Program-made: the position numbers and the translations under genes
Part shown: in pieces, positions 8,460-17,434 of the stretch
Layout of the letters: each line of letters opens with the position of its first letter
Numbering within the stretch: position 1 is the first letter of the stretch
The notes under the pieces: model-generated
Databases searched by the model: none
Seen by the model: the letters and a program-made list of their open reading frames with translations, nothing else
What the model was told of the DNA's origin: nothing
Assembly (NCBI GenBank): GCA_041395745.1
Contig: JAWKZV010000002.1
Location: 124,001-188,000 of the forward strand
Direction: 5' to 3'
DNA from: Porticoccus sp041395745
GTDB lineage: Bacteria; Pseudomonadota; Gammaproteobacteria; Pseudomonadales; Porticoccaceae
DNA length: 64,000 bases

Positions 8460-10229
8460 TCAAGTTGAAGGTTCCGATCGCCCGGTTCGGTTGATGGCTA
8501 GCATGGTTTTCATGCCGGCCAAGCATTGCGCCACTTTTTGATAGGTGGCCTGGTAGATTTGTTCCGGTTGGTTATAGGGGTCGGCAATTTCGCAGGCTTC
8601 GCTGTCGATGATCAGGCCGCCCAGCAGGTAGGCTTTGGCCGCCGCTTGTTCAGACAGCTCGGCCAGGCGGGTGACATGTGCGGCTTCCATGACAAAGATC
8701 AGGTCGGCCCAGTCTGCCAGTTCCTGTGTCAGGCTGGTTGAGCGAAAATCTTCCATCGGTATGCCCTGTTCGGTGGCAATCGCAACCATCCTCTGGTCTG
8801 CTGGGCGTTGCCCCTCTGGATGGAAGCCGGCTGATCGGAAGTGAAGGCCTCTGTCTGGCAGAATATTGTCGGCCAGCACATGAGCGATAGCGCTGCGATT
8901 AATGTTGCCGTAGCAGATGAACAGAATATTGCGGGCACCGTAGAGCTTGTTGACAAGGTTTCGGTGGTGACTGCGTTTGATAATTTTCTTTCTAAAGGCG
9001 CGTTCCCTGAAAATACCGAAAATTCGCTCAAGATAGTTGTTGATGATATGGCCGATATCCACCAGTCCCGGCTTCAGGTCCTGGGATGATTGCACGTCAA
9101 AGTAGTGATGGCGGGAAAAAATCTTGAGCCAGTCTTTGATGGCGCTGCCGATGCTGGGGATCGAGACCAACCGGGTGTCGGCATCCCTGCGGACCACGGC
9201 TTCCAGCCAGGCCAGGTCACTGGCGAGTTTGCGACAGTAGACTTCGCGTCGATATGGATTGCTAGCGGTTACGGTTCCGGAGGTGTAGAGCTGGTAAAGC
9301 TGATAGGGGAAATCCGCTCCGGCAGCTGTGGCCAGGGGCAGTGAACCCCAGAAGCGGCCATTGATCTCGATCAGGATAAATTCTCCGGTCCGAGGATTTT
9401 TTTTGAATTCCACCATGGCTACACCATGCCAATTCAGGTGTGCAATCAGACGGCTGCTGGCCTCCAGCAGCTGCGGATCAATTTCCACGCTTTTCCGGTA
9501 GCTGCTGCCGCCTCCGGTTAGTGGCATTTCGTGAATTCGTTGGTGTTGAAAGGCGTAAAGGATTTTTCCTCTGCAGGCAATCAACTCGATGCCTACTCCG
9601 ATACCACTGAAATATTCCTGGAGCACCAGATGTACGTGCTCCAACAACTGATGCCCGATTTTTACGAGCTCTTCCCAGGAATGGGCATAGCGGACAGTCA
9701 GTGGAACACGGACTTCGTTGTCGGAAATTGAACGTCCCGGTTTGACGACCACGGGGTAATGGAGTCGGTCTTCAAGGTCACTCAGTTCCGACATCTGGCT
9801 GATGGTCCAGCTCTGAGGTTGGGGAACGTTGCAATCAACGGCCAACTGGGTTGTCCTGGCCTTGTCCAGCACGGTTTCAAGAGCTTCCAGTGCTGGCATG
9901 GTTATTCGATCTGCCTGGGGGTGATTTTGAAAATGGCGGGCTATGGGCACCAGGGTTCGTTCCGTGGCGGGAATAATCAGACGGTATCGGTTGCCGGACA
10001 GTTGTTGTTCCAGCCAGGCTAGAAACTGGTGATTTGATTCCAGCGGGTGCGGATAAAGGTGCGTATTGCCTACAAACCTGGAGTATTCACTAATGGGGCT
10101 GAGCTGATGTGAAGCAATATCTACGGGGATTCCCTGGCGACCCAGGGAGCGTGCAATAGCCAGTGCAGGAACGGTATCTCCGTCAAGAATTAGAACTGTT
10201 CCTGTTTCCATCGGTTGCTTTTCATTCAT
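8460..10229 (-). CDS. ATP-grasp ligase fused to a low-molecular-weight tyrosine phosphatase
   Basis: 589 residues in two domains. Residues 1 to about 400 form an ATP-grasp carboxylate-amine/thiol ligase of the kind seen in EPS clusters (VLILDGDTVPALAIARSLGRQG at the start; PVVVKPGRS nucleotide-binding loop; FILIEINGRFWGS metal-binding end). Residues about 430-575 are a complete LMW protein tyrosine phosphatase with P-loop CYGNINRS (C near 439, R near 445, CX5RS intact) and the general-acid loop DPYNQP. The start is supported by an ATGA overlap with the upstream pyruvyltransferase gene. Separate versions of these domains are common in EPS loci; the fusion is less usual. It may couple ligation of a small molecule to a dephosphorylation step, or simply tether a phosphatase that acts on an EPS tyrosine kinase. 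Confidence 0.85.
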   Translation of the reverse strand: MNEKQPMETGTVLILDGDTVPALAIARSLGRQGIPVDIASHQLSPISEYSRFVGNTHLYPHPLESNHQFLAWLEQQLSGNRYRLIIPATERTLVPIARHFQNHPQADRITMPALEALETVLDKARTTQLAVDCNVPQPQSWTISQMSELSDLEDRLHYPVVVKPGRSISDNEVRVPLTVRYAHSWEELVKIGHQLLEHVHLVLQEYFSGIGVGIELIACRGKILYAFQHQRIHEMPLTGGGSSYRKSVEIDPQLLEASSRLIAHLNWHGVAMVEFKKNPRTGEFILIEINGRFWGSLPLATAAGADFPYQLYQLYTSGTVTASNPYRREVYCRKLASDLAWLEAVVRRDADTRLVSIPSIGSAIKDWLKIFSRHHYFDVQSSQDLKPGLVDIGHIINNYLERIFGIFRERAFRKKIIKRSHHRNLVNKLYGARNILFICYGNINRSAIAHVLADNILPDRGLHFRSAGFHPEGQRPADQRMVAIATEQGIPMEDFRSTSLTQELADWADLIFVMEAAHVTRLAELSEQAAAKAYLLGGLIIDSEACEIADPYNQPEQIYQATYQKVAQCLAGMKTMLAINRTGRSEPST

Positions 10230-11104
10230 AACAACCCCAGAGATTCTGCATCCTTTCGGAGCTTCGCCAGTTGTTCCTGCATATGATCCAGGTGTCCCTG
10301 AACGACCTGCTCGTGACTGTTACAGGATTTTTTGTCAGACAGGATTTTTTTTAACTGGCTTTTGGCTACGCGGGTTTTGGCTTTGTTTAACAGGGTCTTG
10401 GCAATGCCAGCATTCTTATCGCTGTAGATGGAAATCAGATTTGTTGGTTCATAGGAAAGGCCCACGGAAGCGCACCAGTCATGCCATTTGAAGGCGTTAA
10501 TGTGGGGCATGGAATTGATGGAGACCCAGGGGATGCCATAGGCGTCGGCGATAATCGCCCCGTGCAGGGATTCGGTGATGACATATTCGGAAGCAATCAG
10601 CTGTTGTATAACTGCTATGGGGTCAGTACTTCTGGGATCAATGTAGTGAATGCCCAGTTCCCCGGCGATCTGTTCCCAGTATCCGCTTTTTGCCGTATCG
10701 CAATGCATCATCAATGAGACTTTGTGGGTGCAGGGTGCCTGTGGCAGAAACTTGCGCAACAAAATCGCCGGGTCGGTAATGGACAGCGAGGCATCAATGC
10801 CAAGTTTGGCTGCGGATTTAGGGCCTCTTACGAAGTAGATCCGGTAGCTCTTATCCAGCTGAGGGGGCGAAAAATAGCCTACTCCGGAGCCGGCGACAAA
10901 CTTGGTGGGCGCTGGTGGTATGCGCTGGTCGAGAATCGTGCCTATGCCGTAAAAGAGTCCACTCTCCTTGTTGTTCTCCTCGAAAAACTCCTGGCCGTGA
11001 CGGCACGTGCCGTCGAAAAAATCGGGTAGCACCCGTGGCCAAAGCCAGGCATTCAGGTCGTCGCCGAAATTGCCTTCGCTGTCATGGTAGTAACAAAGTT
11101 TCAT
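10226..11104 (-). CDS. polysaccharide pyruvyl transferase family protein
   Basis: 292 residues of the CsaB/ExoV-like ketal pyruvyltransferase family. These enzymes move pyruvate from phosphoenolpyruvate onto a sugar of the repeat unit. The sequence shows the N-terminal NFGDDLNAWLWP motif, the central FVRGPKSAAKLG, and the diagnostic ESLHGAIIADAYGIPW in the C-terminal half. It lies between a sulfotransferase gene (15 bp upstream) and the ATP-grasp fusion (4-base overlap), inside the minus-strand operon. The product would be an acidic, pyruvylated EPS. Which sugar carries the ketal cannot be told from the sequence. Confidence 0.86.
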   Translation of the reverse strand: MKLCYYHDSEGNFGDDLNAWLWPRVLPDFFDGTCRHGQEFFEENNKESGLFYGIGTILDQRIPPAPTKFVAGSGVGYFSPPQLDKSYRIYFVRGPKSAAKLGIDASLSITDPAILLRKFLPQAPCTHKVSLMMHCDTAKSGYWEQIAGELGIHYIDPRSTDPIAVIQQLIASEYVITESLHGAIIADAYGIPWVSINSMPHINAFKWHDWCASVGLSYEPTNLISIYSDKNAGIAKTLLNKAKTRVAKSQLKKILSDKKSCNSHEQVVQGHLDHMQEQLAKLRKDAESLGLL

Positions 11105-11119
11105 GGGCGCATTGTCCGA

Positions 11120-11938
11120 TTATTGAGTTGTAGCACTGTGATTCCTTGATACCAGCCGATTTTCATAGAAACTTATGCGTTCCGGGAAAAATTCTCGAAT
11201 AAGTGGTTCACAATGAAACCAGATTTTTCTGATGATGAAATCTTCGTTGATCTCCTGGATGAATGATGCCTTGTCCGGTTCTGAATTAGCGTGTGCCAAG
11301 TTGATCTGGTGTTCGTGAATATTCAGGAAATCAGCAATTTGTTTGCGCTGGTTGGAGATGTCGCGGGTAGTGATAAACAGGCATCTTTCATCAGGCAAGC
11401 AGGCGGAAGCAAGCTGGTAATGTTCGGCATATTGGCTCAGATACGTATCCAGTGACGCCAAACCATTTTCAAGGAGCAGGGTTTCTTCCGGAGCATAGCC
11501 GGTGTTGCGATCCATCCAGAAGTACTGCCGATATTCCTCCCACTCGGGGGGGTGTTTTTTGAAATGAAAGTTAATCCTCGAGCGTAGCCAGGCCATTGGT
11601 TCGCGCACAGTAACGATAAATTTTGCCTGGGGGAACAATTCGACCAGCTCTTTCGCGATGTAAATCAGGGAATGGGTTGACTCCATTTCCAGCTTAAGGC
11701 GCAGATCCCGCTGCTCAATGGCCGCTAACAGAGCTGTACGGTCTATGCGGTTTTCCAGGTAATCGATGATGGTATGGTTTGTTTGTCGAATTTCCGGTTC
11801 ATGTGAGGCATCGAAGTTCTGCTTGAACATGGAGGAAACTGATGTGGTTGCAGTTTTTGCGGCACCAATGCAATAACAGTGGAACCGCCTCGGTAAAAGC
11901 CGCCCGGTTCTTATTCTCAGTTCATTATAAATATTCAT
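11120..11938 (-). CDS. sulfotransferase family protein
   Basis: 272 residues with the fold of PAPS-dependent sulfotransferases. The 5'-phosphosulfate loop appears as GAAKTATTS near residue 27, and the 3'-phosphate-binding motif as VREPMAWLRSRI near residue 110. The N-terminus FHCYCIGAAKTATTS is typical of bacterial proteins annotated as sulfotransferase domain-containing in polysaccharide loci. It sits between the flippase and the pyruvyltransferase genes on the same strand with a 15-16 bp gap on each side, so it is probably part of the operon. A sulfated EPS is common in marine bacteria (family knowledge); the acceptor here is unknown. Confidence 0.83.
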   Translation of the reverse strand: MNIYNELRIRTGRLLPRRFHCYCIGAAKTATTSVSSMFKQNFDASHEPEIRQTNHTIIDYLENRIDRTALLAAIEQRDLRLKLEMESTHSLIYIAKELVELFPQAKFIVTVREPMAWLRSRINFHFKKHPPEWEEYRQYFWMDRNTGYAPEETLLLENGLASLDTYLSQYAEHYQLASACLPDERCLFITTRDISNQRKQIADFLNIHEHQINLAHANSEPDKASFIQEINEDFIIRKIWFHCEPLIREFFPERISFYENRLVSRNHSATTQ

Positions 11939-11954
11939 GGTGGCTTTCCAGTAG

Positions 11955-13412
11955 TTATGTGCGGTTGTTCTTGTTACAGGAGAGCCGGTTAATTAGTGGC
12001 TTCAGCTCGTCGTAGAAGGCGTGTTTGGTAATGTGCAGGCCAGCCATCCAGCCCAGGAATGCACTGAAAAGCAGGGCTGAGAATAAAGCGATATGGTTAT
12101 TAAGGTAAGGTTTGAGAAGCAGATTGGCAAATACCGTGGGGACAAGAGTAAACAGCAGGGGTAAGACAGAGGACTTGGCATGTTCGAGAACCCGGGCAAC
12201 CGACAGGTTGAAAACACTCCGCAGATATATCTGAATCATGACAAGCCTGATCATGAAGTATCCCACCAAGGCGAGGCAGACAGCTTCCAGGTTGATAAAG
12301 CAGGCAACAGCCACCAGGGAGATTTTGGCCAGATTGGAAACCAGTTGTATTTGTAAGGTGATGCCAGGACGCCCACAGGCAATGAAGAGGTTATCGGTAA
12401 AAAGAACCATTGGCAGTATTACCCCGGCGACACAAAGAAGTTTGATCAAGGGGACAGCTTGTTCCCACTGTGAACCATAGAGCGTGAGAATGACCAGGTC
12501 GGTATAGAGATATAAAAAGCTGAAGAATGGCCAGGCGAGAATAAAGGCATAACTGACAGCCCTGAGGTAGTTCTCCACCATCTTTTCGGGTTCGCGATTA
12601 TGACGGGAAAAGAGTGGCAAAATGGTGGGGCGTATACTGCTGATAAACAGATTGTCGAAGATGGAGAACGTCCCGAAAGCCCTGGAGTAAAAACCGAGAG
12701 GGGCTAGCCCCAGCAGTCTTGCGATCAATGCATCTGTAGCACTGGTCGCTAGTTGCGTTGCGATATTCCCAGCACCCACGATGGAGCCAAAACGGAAGAT
12801 TACCCTGGCGTTTTGTAGGGTAGGTTTGATTCTCAAGTCTTTCGGCCTGAAAAAGCTGGATAACAAAACCAGGCTGCAGGTTTCTGTAATAGCGCCGTAG
12901 GCAAGGCAGAGGTAGCTTGCTCCTTCATAGGCCGTCCAGACGGCCACTATGACGCCGAATAAACTGGAGGCGAAGGAAATCGTTGCCGTAATATGAAATT
13001 TCAGCTGTTTGCGTAGCAGTGACAGTGTGATTGAGCCAAAAGGGATGATCAGAAAATTGAAGGAAAGTATATGAATTAGCGTTCGTACCCCTTCTTCCCT
13101 AAAAAAATCTGCTGCAAACCCTGCGGAGAGGAAAAGTAACGCCCCCAGGCCCCATGCAATGACGACGCTGAGAGTGAAGGTTGTACGTATTTTTCCTTCG
13201 TCAAGTTCTTTTTCCTGAATAATGTACTGGTTTAATCCAAAATCCCGAAATAGGTGCGCCAGGGCGACAATGGAGAAGCCAGCACTGTATATGCCAATGT
13301 CCTCGGGGGTAAGCAGTCTGGCAAGAACCATCGTAGATGCAAACTGGAGCGCAAGTGTCAGATAACGACCAATGGCGCTGAAGACCACCGCTGTACGGGT
13401 CGTAATGGTCAT
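11955..13412 (-). CDS. Wzx-type lipopolysaccharide/EPS flippase (MATE/MOP superfamily)
   Basis: 485 residues with about 12-14 hydrophobic segments. It begins MTITTRTAVVFSAIGRY and carries LARLLTPEDIGIYSAGF, a signature of the WzxC-like polysaccharide-exporter branch. Near the end TKHAFYDEL marks a short cytoplasmic tail. A longer frame opens at a TTG at 13517, but the ATG at about 13412 has a strong AGGAAGGAG ribosome site eight bases upstream, so I use it. It would flip the undecaprenyl-linked EPS repeat unit to the periplasm for polymerisation. It is the first gene of the operon that runs down to 7591 and is divergent from the deacetylase gene at 13641. Confidence 0.88.
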   Translation of the reverse strand: MTITTRTAVVFSAIGRYLTLALQFASTMVLARLLTPEDIGIYSAGFSIVALAHLFRDFGLNQYIIQEKELDEGKIRTTFTLSVVIAWGLGALLFLSAGFAADFFREEGVRTLIHILSFNFLIIPFGSITLSLLRKQLKFHITATISFASSLFGVIVAVWTAYEGASYLCLAYGAITETCSLVLLSSFFRPKDLRIKPTLQNARVIFRFGSIVGAGNIATQLATSATDALIARLLGLAPLGFYSRAFGTFSIFDNLFISSIRPTILPLFSRHNREPEKMVENYLRAVSYAFILAWPFFSFLYLYTDLVILTLYGSQWEQAVPLIKLLCVAGVILPMVLFTDNLFIACGRPGITLQIQLVSNLAKISLVAVACFINLEAVCLALVGYFMIRLVMIQIYLRSVFNLSVARVLEHAKSSVLPLLFTLVPTVFANLLLKPYLNNHIALFSALLFSAFLGWMAGLHITKHAFYDELKPLINRLSCNKNNRT

Positions 13413-13640
13413 GATTGTTGGGCTCCTTCCTGCATGTTGGTACAGCTTGGCGGCAAGTTTATCGTAAATTGACCTGTATGAAAGGTTATGGAGGGGCTGC
13501 CGGCTCTCTTGTGGCAATTTGTGAGTAAATATCCGATATCACCTTAAAAATCAGGTTTAAAAACGTAAAAATTATCGACAGTTGTGAGTGTCGGGCGCGA
13601 CTGGCAAAATCACCACAGAAAAGCTGTAGAGGATTGGCAA

Positions 13641-14606
13641 ATGAAACATGTGCTGCATAATGCAGTTGCGCGATTACTGCCTTTCCTCATGCAGACGAGA
13701 AAGAAGCAACGCCTCTCGATACTGACCTATCATGGGGTGCTGCCTGATCATGACTTCATGCGCCCTAATGAACCCACTGCCGCGATATTCGATTGGCAGA
13801 TGGAGTTAATTTCTCATTACTTTAATCCTTTGCCGCTCTCCGAGGCGCTGGCCTTGATGCGCGTTGGAGAATTGCCGGAACGCGCTGTTTGTATAACTTT
13901 TGATGACGGTTATGCCAACAACGCTGAGCAAGCCCTACCGATATTGCAGCGGTGGCGGATACCGGCAACAGTTTTTGTTTCCACTGGCTTTCTGAATGGG
14001 GGGCGTATGTGGAATGATTCTGTGATTGAGGCGTTGCGCATAGCGGAAGGTTTGGACTTTGATTTGCGAGAGTTGGGGTTGGATGTCTATTACATAGAGG
14101 GGATAGAACGTCGCCGTGCTTCTGCTGCGGCAATCATCAGCGAAATCAAGCACTGGCCTCCTCAAAAAAGGGCTCATGCGATAGACGTTATTGAAGCCAG
14201 GGTGGGTTTGCTGCCTGGCGATATGATGATGACAGACGACCAGGTAAGGCTGCTCAATAATGCCGGTATAGAGATTGGGGCGCACACTCAAAGCCATCCC
14301 ATACTGGCCACCTTGGATAGAGTGAATGCAGAGCAGGAAATTTTAGGTTCTAAATTTTATCTGGAGTCGCTGCTGGGAAGACCAGTCCGCCATTTTGCAT
14401 ACCCAAACGGCCGTCCCGGTATAGATTATCGAATGGAACACAGGGACCTGGTGGAACAGGGTGGCTTTGAATCTGCAGTATCTACCCAGTGGGGGGTGGC
14501 CAACCCTGTGAGCGACCGTTGGCAGTTGCCAAGATTCACTCCATGGGACCGCACACCTTTGCGTTTCATGACCCGTCTATTGCTGAACTACAGACATCCT
14601 GGATAA
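13641..14606 (+). CDS. polysaccharide deacetylase (NodB-like)
   Basis: 321 residues. NodB homology domain with ILTYHGV at the start, the metal-binding aspartate pair in ITFDDGY (about residues 86-90), the HTQSH histidine motif near residue 215, and FAYPNG near residue 255. The start at 13641 follows GTAGAGG; an upstream GTG at 13584 adds 19 unlikely residues. No signal peptide is evident. The enzyme would remove N- or O-acetyl groups from a sugar of the EPS or its lipid-linked precursor. It stands alone between the divergent flippase gene and a convergent TPR gene. A second, different deacetylase lies at 16323. Confidence 0.85.
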   Translation: MKHVLHNAVARLLPFLMQTRKKQRLSILTYHGVLPDHDFMRPNEPTAAIFDWQMELISHYFNPLPLSEALALMRVGELPERAVCITFDDGYANNAEQALPILQRWRIPATVFVSTGFLNGGRMWNDSVIEALRIAEGLDFDLRELGLDVYYIEGIERRRASAAAIISEIKHWPPQKRAHAIDVIEARVGLLPGDMMMTDDQVRLLNNAGIEIGAHTQSHPILATLDRVNAEQEILGSKFYLESLLGRPVRHFAYPNGRPGIDYRMEHRDLVEQGGFESAVSTQWGVANPVSDRWQLPRFTPWDRTPLRFMTRLLLNYRHPG

Positions 14607-14616
14607 AAAACCCCTT

Positions 14617-15291
14617 CTACTGCCATTGGCCGGCAGCTCTCAATTTGTCTTTAAGACCGGGCAGCGGGTAGCCTCGTCCATAAAGTTCATCGGCATAAGC
14701 CCGAGCCTCGCTGAATTTTTTCAAGTCAACCAGTAGCAGGGCAAGGTTGTATTTGATCTGTACATTGTTGGGGTCCAACTCCAACGCCTTTTCGTAAGCA
14801 GAGAGAGCGTCGTTCTTGTGACCGGTTCGTTGCAGTAGGATGCCATAAAGCATTCTTGCGGTCGCGTCTTTGGGGCTAAAGTTAATGGCGCGTTGCAGGT
14901 AACACTCTGCAGGCGGGTATCTTACCGGGTGTGGAGCTGGCCAAGTGCTGGCACGGTATTGGATGACGCTGTAGAGAGCACGATGGTGGTTTGGCCAGGC
15001 TCTCAATGTATAACCCAGGTCCCCAAGGGGTGAGAGGCTGGTTTGTCCTTTTAGAAGCTGTTCGACTTCGGGGGCAAAGTGATGGCGTTCGACAATACCG
15101 AGTTCTCCTTGAAGCTGTCCCCTCAAAAGATAATCATAGGGACCGAAGTTCTCGCTACGACCCTTGCAGGGTGCGCCTTCCAGTGTATTACCAACCCATG
15201 GGGCATGGCCCACCGGTCCTGATATTGCGTTGCCGGATAACAGGGTTAGCAGTGTTAGAGTAATCAGATTGATAAAGATGTTGAGGTTCAT
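14617..15291 (-). CDS. secreted TPR-repeat protein
   Basis: 224 residues. The N-terminus MNLNIFINLITLTLLTLLSGNAISG is a signal peptide. The first half carries a cysteine-containing region without a clear domain. Residues about 130-215 hold two or three tetratricopeptide repeats (ATARMLYGILLQRTGHKNDALSAYEKALELDPNN and the following unit). It probably acts as a periplasmic scaffold in polysaccharide assembly, as TPR proteins do in alginate and cellulose systems, but no partner is indicated. It is transcribed convergently to the deacetylase (10 bp gap) and divergently from the operon starting at 15409. Confidence 0.75.
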   Translation of the reverse strand: MNLNIFINLITLTLLTLLSGNAISGPVGHAPWVGNTLEGAPCKGRSENFGPYDYLLRGQLQGELGIVERHHFAPEVEQLLKGQTSLSPLGDLGYTLRAWPNHHRALYSVIQYRASTWPAPHPVRYPPAECYLQRAINFSPKDATARMLYGILLQRTGHKNDALSAYEKALELDPNNVQIKYNLALLLVDLKKFSEARAYADELYGRGYPLPGLKDKLRAAGQWQ

Positions 15292-15408
15292 CCTGGCCCC
15301 GAACAGTAAATTTGGTTAGCCCGCAAAGGAGTATTATTGAACTACACAACAATAACAAAACAATGGCTGTTGTACATTGATTTGATTGGGATCACGGAAT
15401 GAGAGGGT

Positions 15409-16326
15409 ATGAAGGAAGCGAAAGTTCAGCGGCAAGTTGAGTCGAGAGTTGCTCGTGCAATAGAGGCGGGGTGGGGAGGCAGTCCTGTTTTGTTGGGTGT
15501 CGAGCAATATGCGTCTTTATTTTCCATTGATGCCCCAGGTTATCGAACCTTGGGTGCTGAGCTTCGTGACGCCGAATTAAAGCTGAAGCAGATAAACCCG
15601 AATCTTGCCGGATTGTATAACCAGAAACTGGTAATTGATTTGCTAAAGCAGTTCAACCCCGGGCGGGTTGGTCTGAAGCTCCCAGATGCTGTTCTCGGGC
15701 TATATTCCGCAGAAATTTCCAGACTCGGCAAAGAGTTGGATACGCGGCCGGTGGATTATTACTGTCTTGATAACGATGTTTTCCTCAAAGATCTGGCCGT
15801 GCTTGCAGGGCGTTTGATCCCCGTGGGCGCTGAGTTTGTTGTTCCCGATGCGGGAGTGCCCAGATCCTGGTGTCTAAAAGGGGTGAAGGGTGGATGTTCA
15901 GCGGCATGGGCCTGTCTGGCATGTGGCGGCTTCTCACCCTACCTGGAATTACATATGCATCCCGGATCCGTTGCTATGTTTAATCCACAAGGGTGGTCTG
16001 AGACGTACATTAACCTGGGGGCGTTACTTGAGCTTAATCCCGGTCTGCGAGGGGTGATCAGCAGTAGCTGGTTTCTTGACCCTGCTTTGGGACAGATTAG
16101 TCCTCACTTGGCATACCTCCATGAGACCTCTGTACAGAATGGTGCGACCCTGATTTTCAATTGCCTGGACAAATCAGGAGATTCTGGGGCCTTGAGTAAG
16201 TCGGACAGCCGGCGCAGATTGTTCCTGGCTGGCAAGTATGTGCCGGCAATTTACTCTAGAATATGGCCGCGCAGAAAGCTGATTGCTTATAAAAAACACT
16301 TGCTCAACCATGGCCATGTAGCGTGA
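15409..16326 (+). CDS. protein of unknown function in an EPS modification operon
   Basis: 305 residues; I do not recognise the family. There is no signal peptide and no membrane segment. The middle has a cysteine-rich stretch (WCLKGVKGGCSAAWACLACGG, four cysteines) followed by HMHPGS, a possible metal-binding cluster. The C-terminal region is basic (SRIWPRRKLIAYKKHLLNHG). A GTGA overlap couples it to the deacetylase gene at 16323, so the two products probably work on the same substrate. It is the first gene of a plus-strand series reaching 22382. Whether it is an enzyme or a binding protein cannot be decided from the sequence. Confidence 0.6.
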   Translation: MKEAKVQRQVESRVARAIEAGWGGSPVLLGVEQYASLFSIDAPGYRTLGAELRDAELKLKQINPNLAGLYNQKLVIDLLKQFNPGRVGLKLPDAVLGLYSAEISRLGKELDTRPVDYYCLDNDVFLKDLAVLAGRLIPVGAEFVVPDAGVPRSWCLKGVKGGCSAAWACLACGGFSPYLELHMHPGSVAMFNPQGWSETYINLGALLELNPGLRGVISSSWFLDPALGQISPHLAYLHETSVQNGATLIFNCLDKSGDSGALSKSDSRRRLFLAGKYVPAIYSRIWPRRKLIAYKKHLLNHGHVA

Positions 16327-17342
16327 AAGAGAAAATTTATCTGGTAGCTAAATATGCAGGCTTGTTTGCGCTGTGTCGTTGGTTGACCAGAAGAAAAATA
16401 CGTGTCCTCGCCTACCATGGCATTTGGCTGGGAGCGGGGCATTACGGCAATTTTCTCTATATCAGCAAGAAAAAATTTGTGTCCAGAATGGAGCTGCTGA
16501 AGAGGATGGGATTGCCTGTGCTTGGGTTGGGAGATGCGCTGGCTCAACAGGATCAGGGATCGCTGCCTGATAGTACAGTCGTGTTGACCATAGATGATGG
16601 CTGGTTCAGCACATATCAGGATATGTTGGGTGCTCTGGAGTGCTATCAGTTCCCGGCAACTATCTACGTCACCAGCTATTACATGGAAAAACAGCACCCG
16701 GTCTTTAACGTGGCCATGGCCTATTTGGTAAATACGGCCGACACGCAGGTTGTCTCGCTCAAAGAAATCGGTATTGAGAATGACCTGGAGATTGACCTTG
16801 GCAGCCCGGAAGGCAGAAGCAGATTATTGGGGCAGATCTTTGAGTTCTCGGAGAAACTTTCCGACGAAAGTGAGCGTTTTGAGTTGCTAAAGCATGTGGC
16901 TGAAATCCTCGGTCAGGATATTTCTAGAATAATCAGTGAGAAGTGGTTTCACTTGATGACAGAGGAAGAAGTTAGGGACGCTGCTGAAAGAGGTTTTGAT
17001 ATACAGCTTCACACCCATCGTCACCGGGTATATCGACATGGACATATCTGTGTGGGAGAAGAAATTGAAGAAAATCGACTTCGTTTACAACCTTTGACCC
17101 GGGGAAATCTCACCCAATTCTGTTACCCCAGTGGAGAATATGACCCCTCCCTGTGGCCGATGATGTCTGAACTGGGTGTGGAGTCGGCTACAACCACAGA
17201 GTCAGGTTTGGTGGATAAGGCCTCACATCCATACGCGTTGCCGAGGATTCTTGATGGCGAAGCTGTTTCCGAACTTGAGTTTGAAGCTGAATTGTCGGGA
17301 TTCAATGAGGTGTTGAGGCAGTTTTTGAGTGTCGTCAGATAA
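16323..17342 (+). CDS. polysaccharide deacetylase family protein (second)
   Basis: 339 residues from a GTG that overlaps the previous stop (GTGA). NodB-like features are VLAYHGIW, the VLTIDDGWFS metal-binding loop (about residues 87-95), the histidine pair HTHRH near residue 228, and FCYPSGEYDP near 260. The middle section contains an insertion (about residues 135-200) not found in minimal NodB domains. It has no signal peptide, so action on cytoplasmic precursors is likely. It differs clearly from the deacetylase at 13641, so the two probably act on different residues. It is co-transcribed with the unknown gene at 15409 and the PP-loop genes downstream. Confidence 0.82.
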   Translation: MKEKIYLVAKYAGLFALCRWLTRRKIRVLAYHGIWLGAGHYGNFLYISKKKFVSRMELLKRMGLPVLGLGDALAQQDQGSLPDSTVVLTIDDGWFSTYQDMLGALECYQFPATIYVTSYYMEKQHPVFNVAMAYLVNTADTQVVSLKEIGIENDLEIDLGSPEGRSRLLGQIFEFSEKLSDESERFELLKHVAEILGQDISRIISEKWFHLMTEEEVRDAAERGFDIQLHTHRHRVYRHGHICVGEEIEENRLRLQPLTRGNLTQFCYPSGEYDPSLWPMMSELGVESATTTESGLVDKASHPYALPRILDGEAVSELEFEAELSGFNEVLRQFLSVVR

Positions 17343-17434
17343 AACAGGTGATAGCGGACCTGTCTGGTAAAAAAGGCGAGAGTTTGCGCAGAACAGAGTG
17401 TCTGTTGCGTAAAGATGATAGGGGATGGGGGAGT

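Noticed and set aside
13935..14297. Minus-strand frame opposite the deacetylase
   Set aside because: Composition reflects the complement of the NodB gene; no independent signal.
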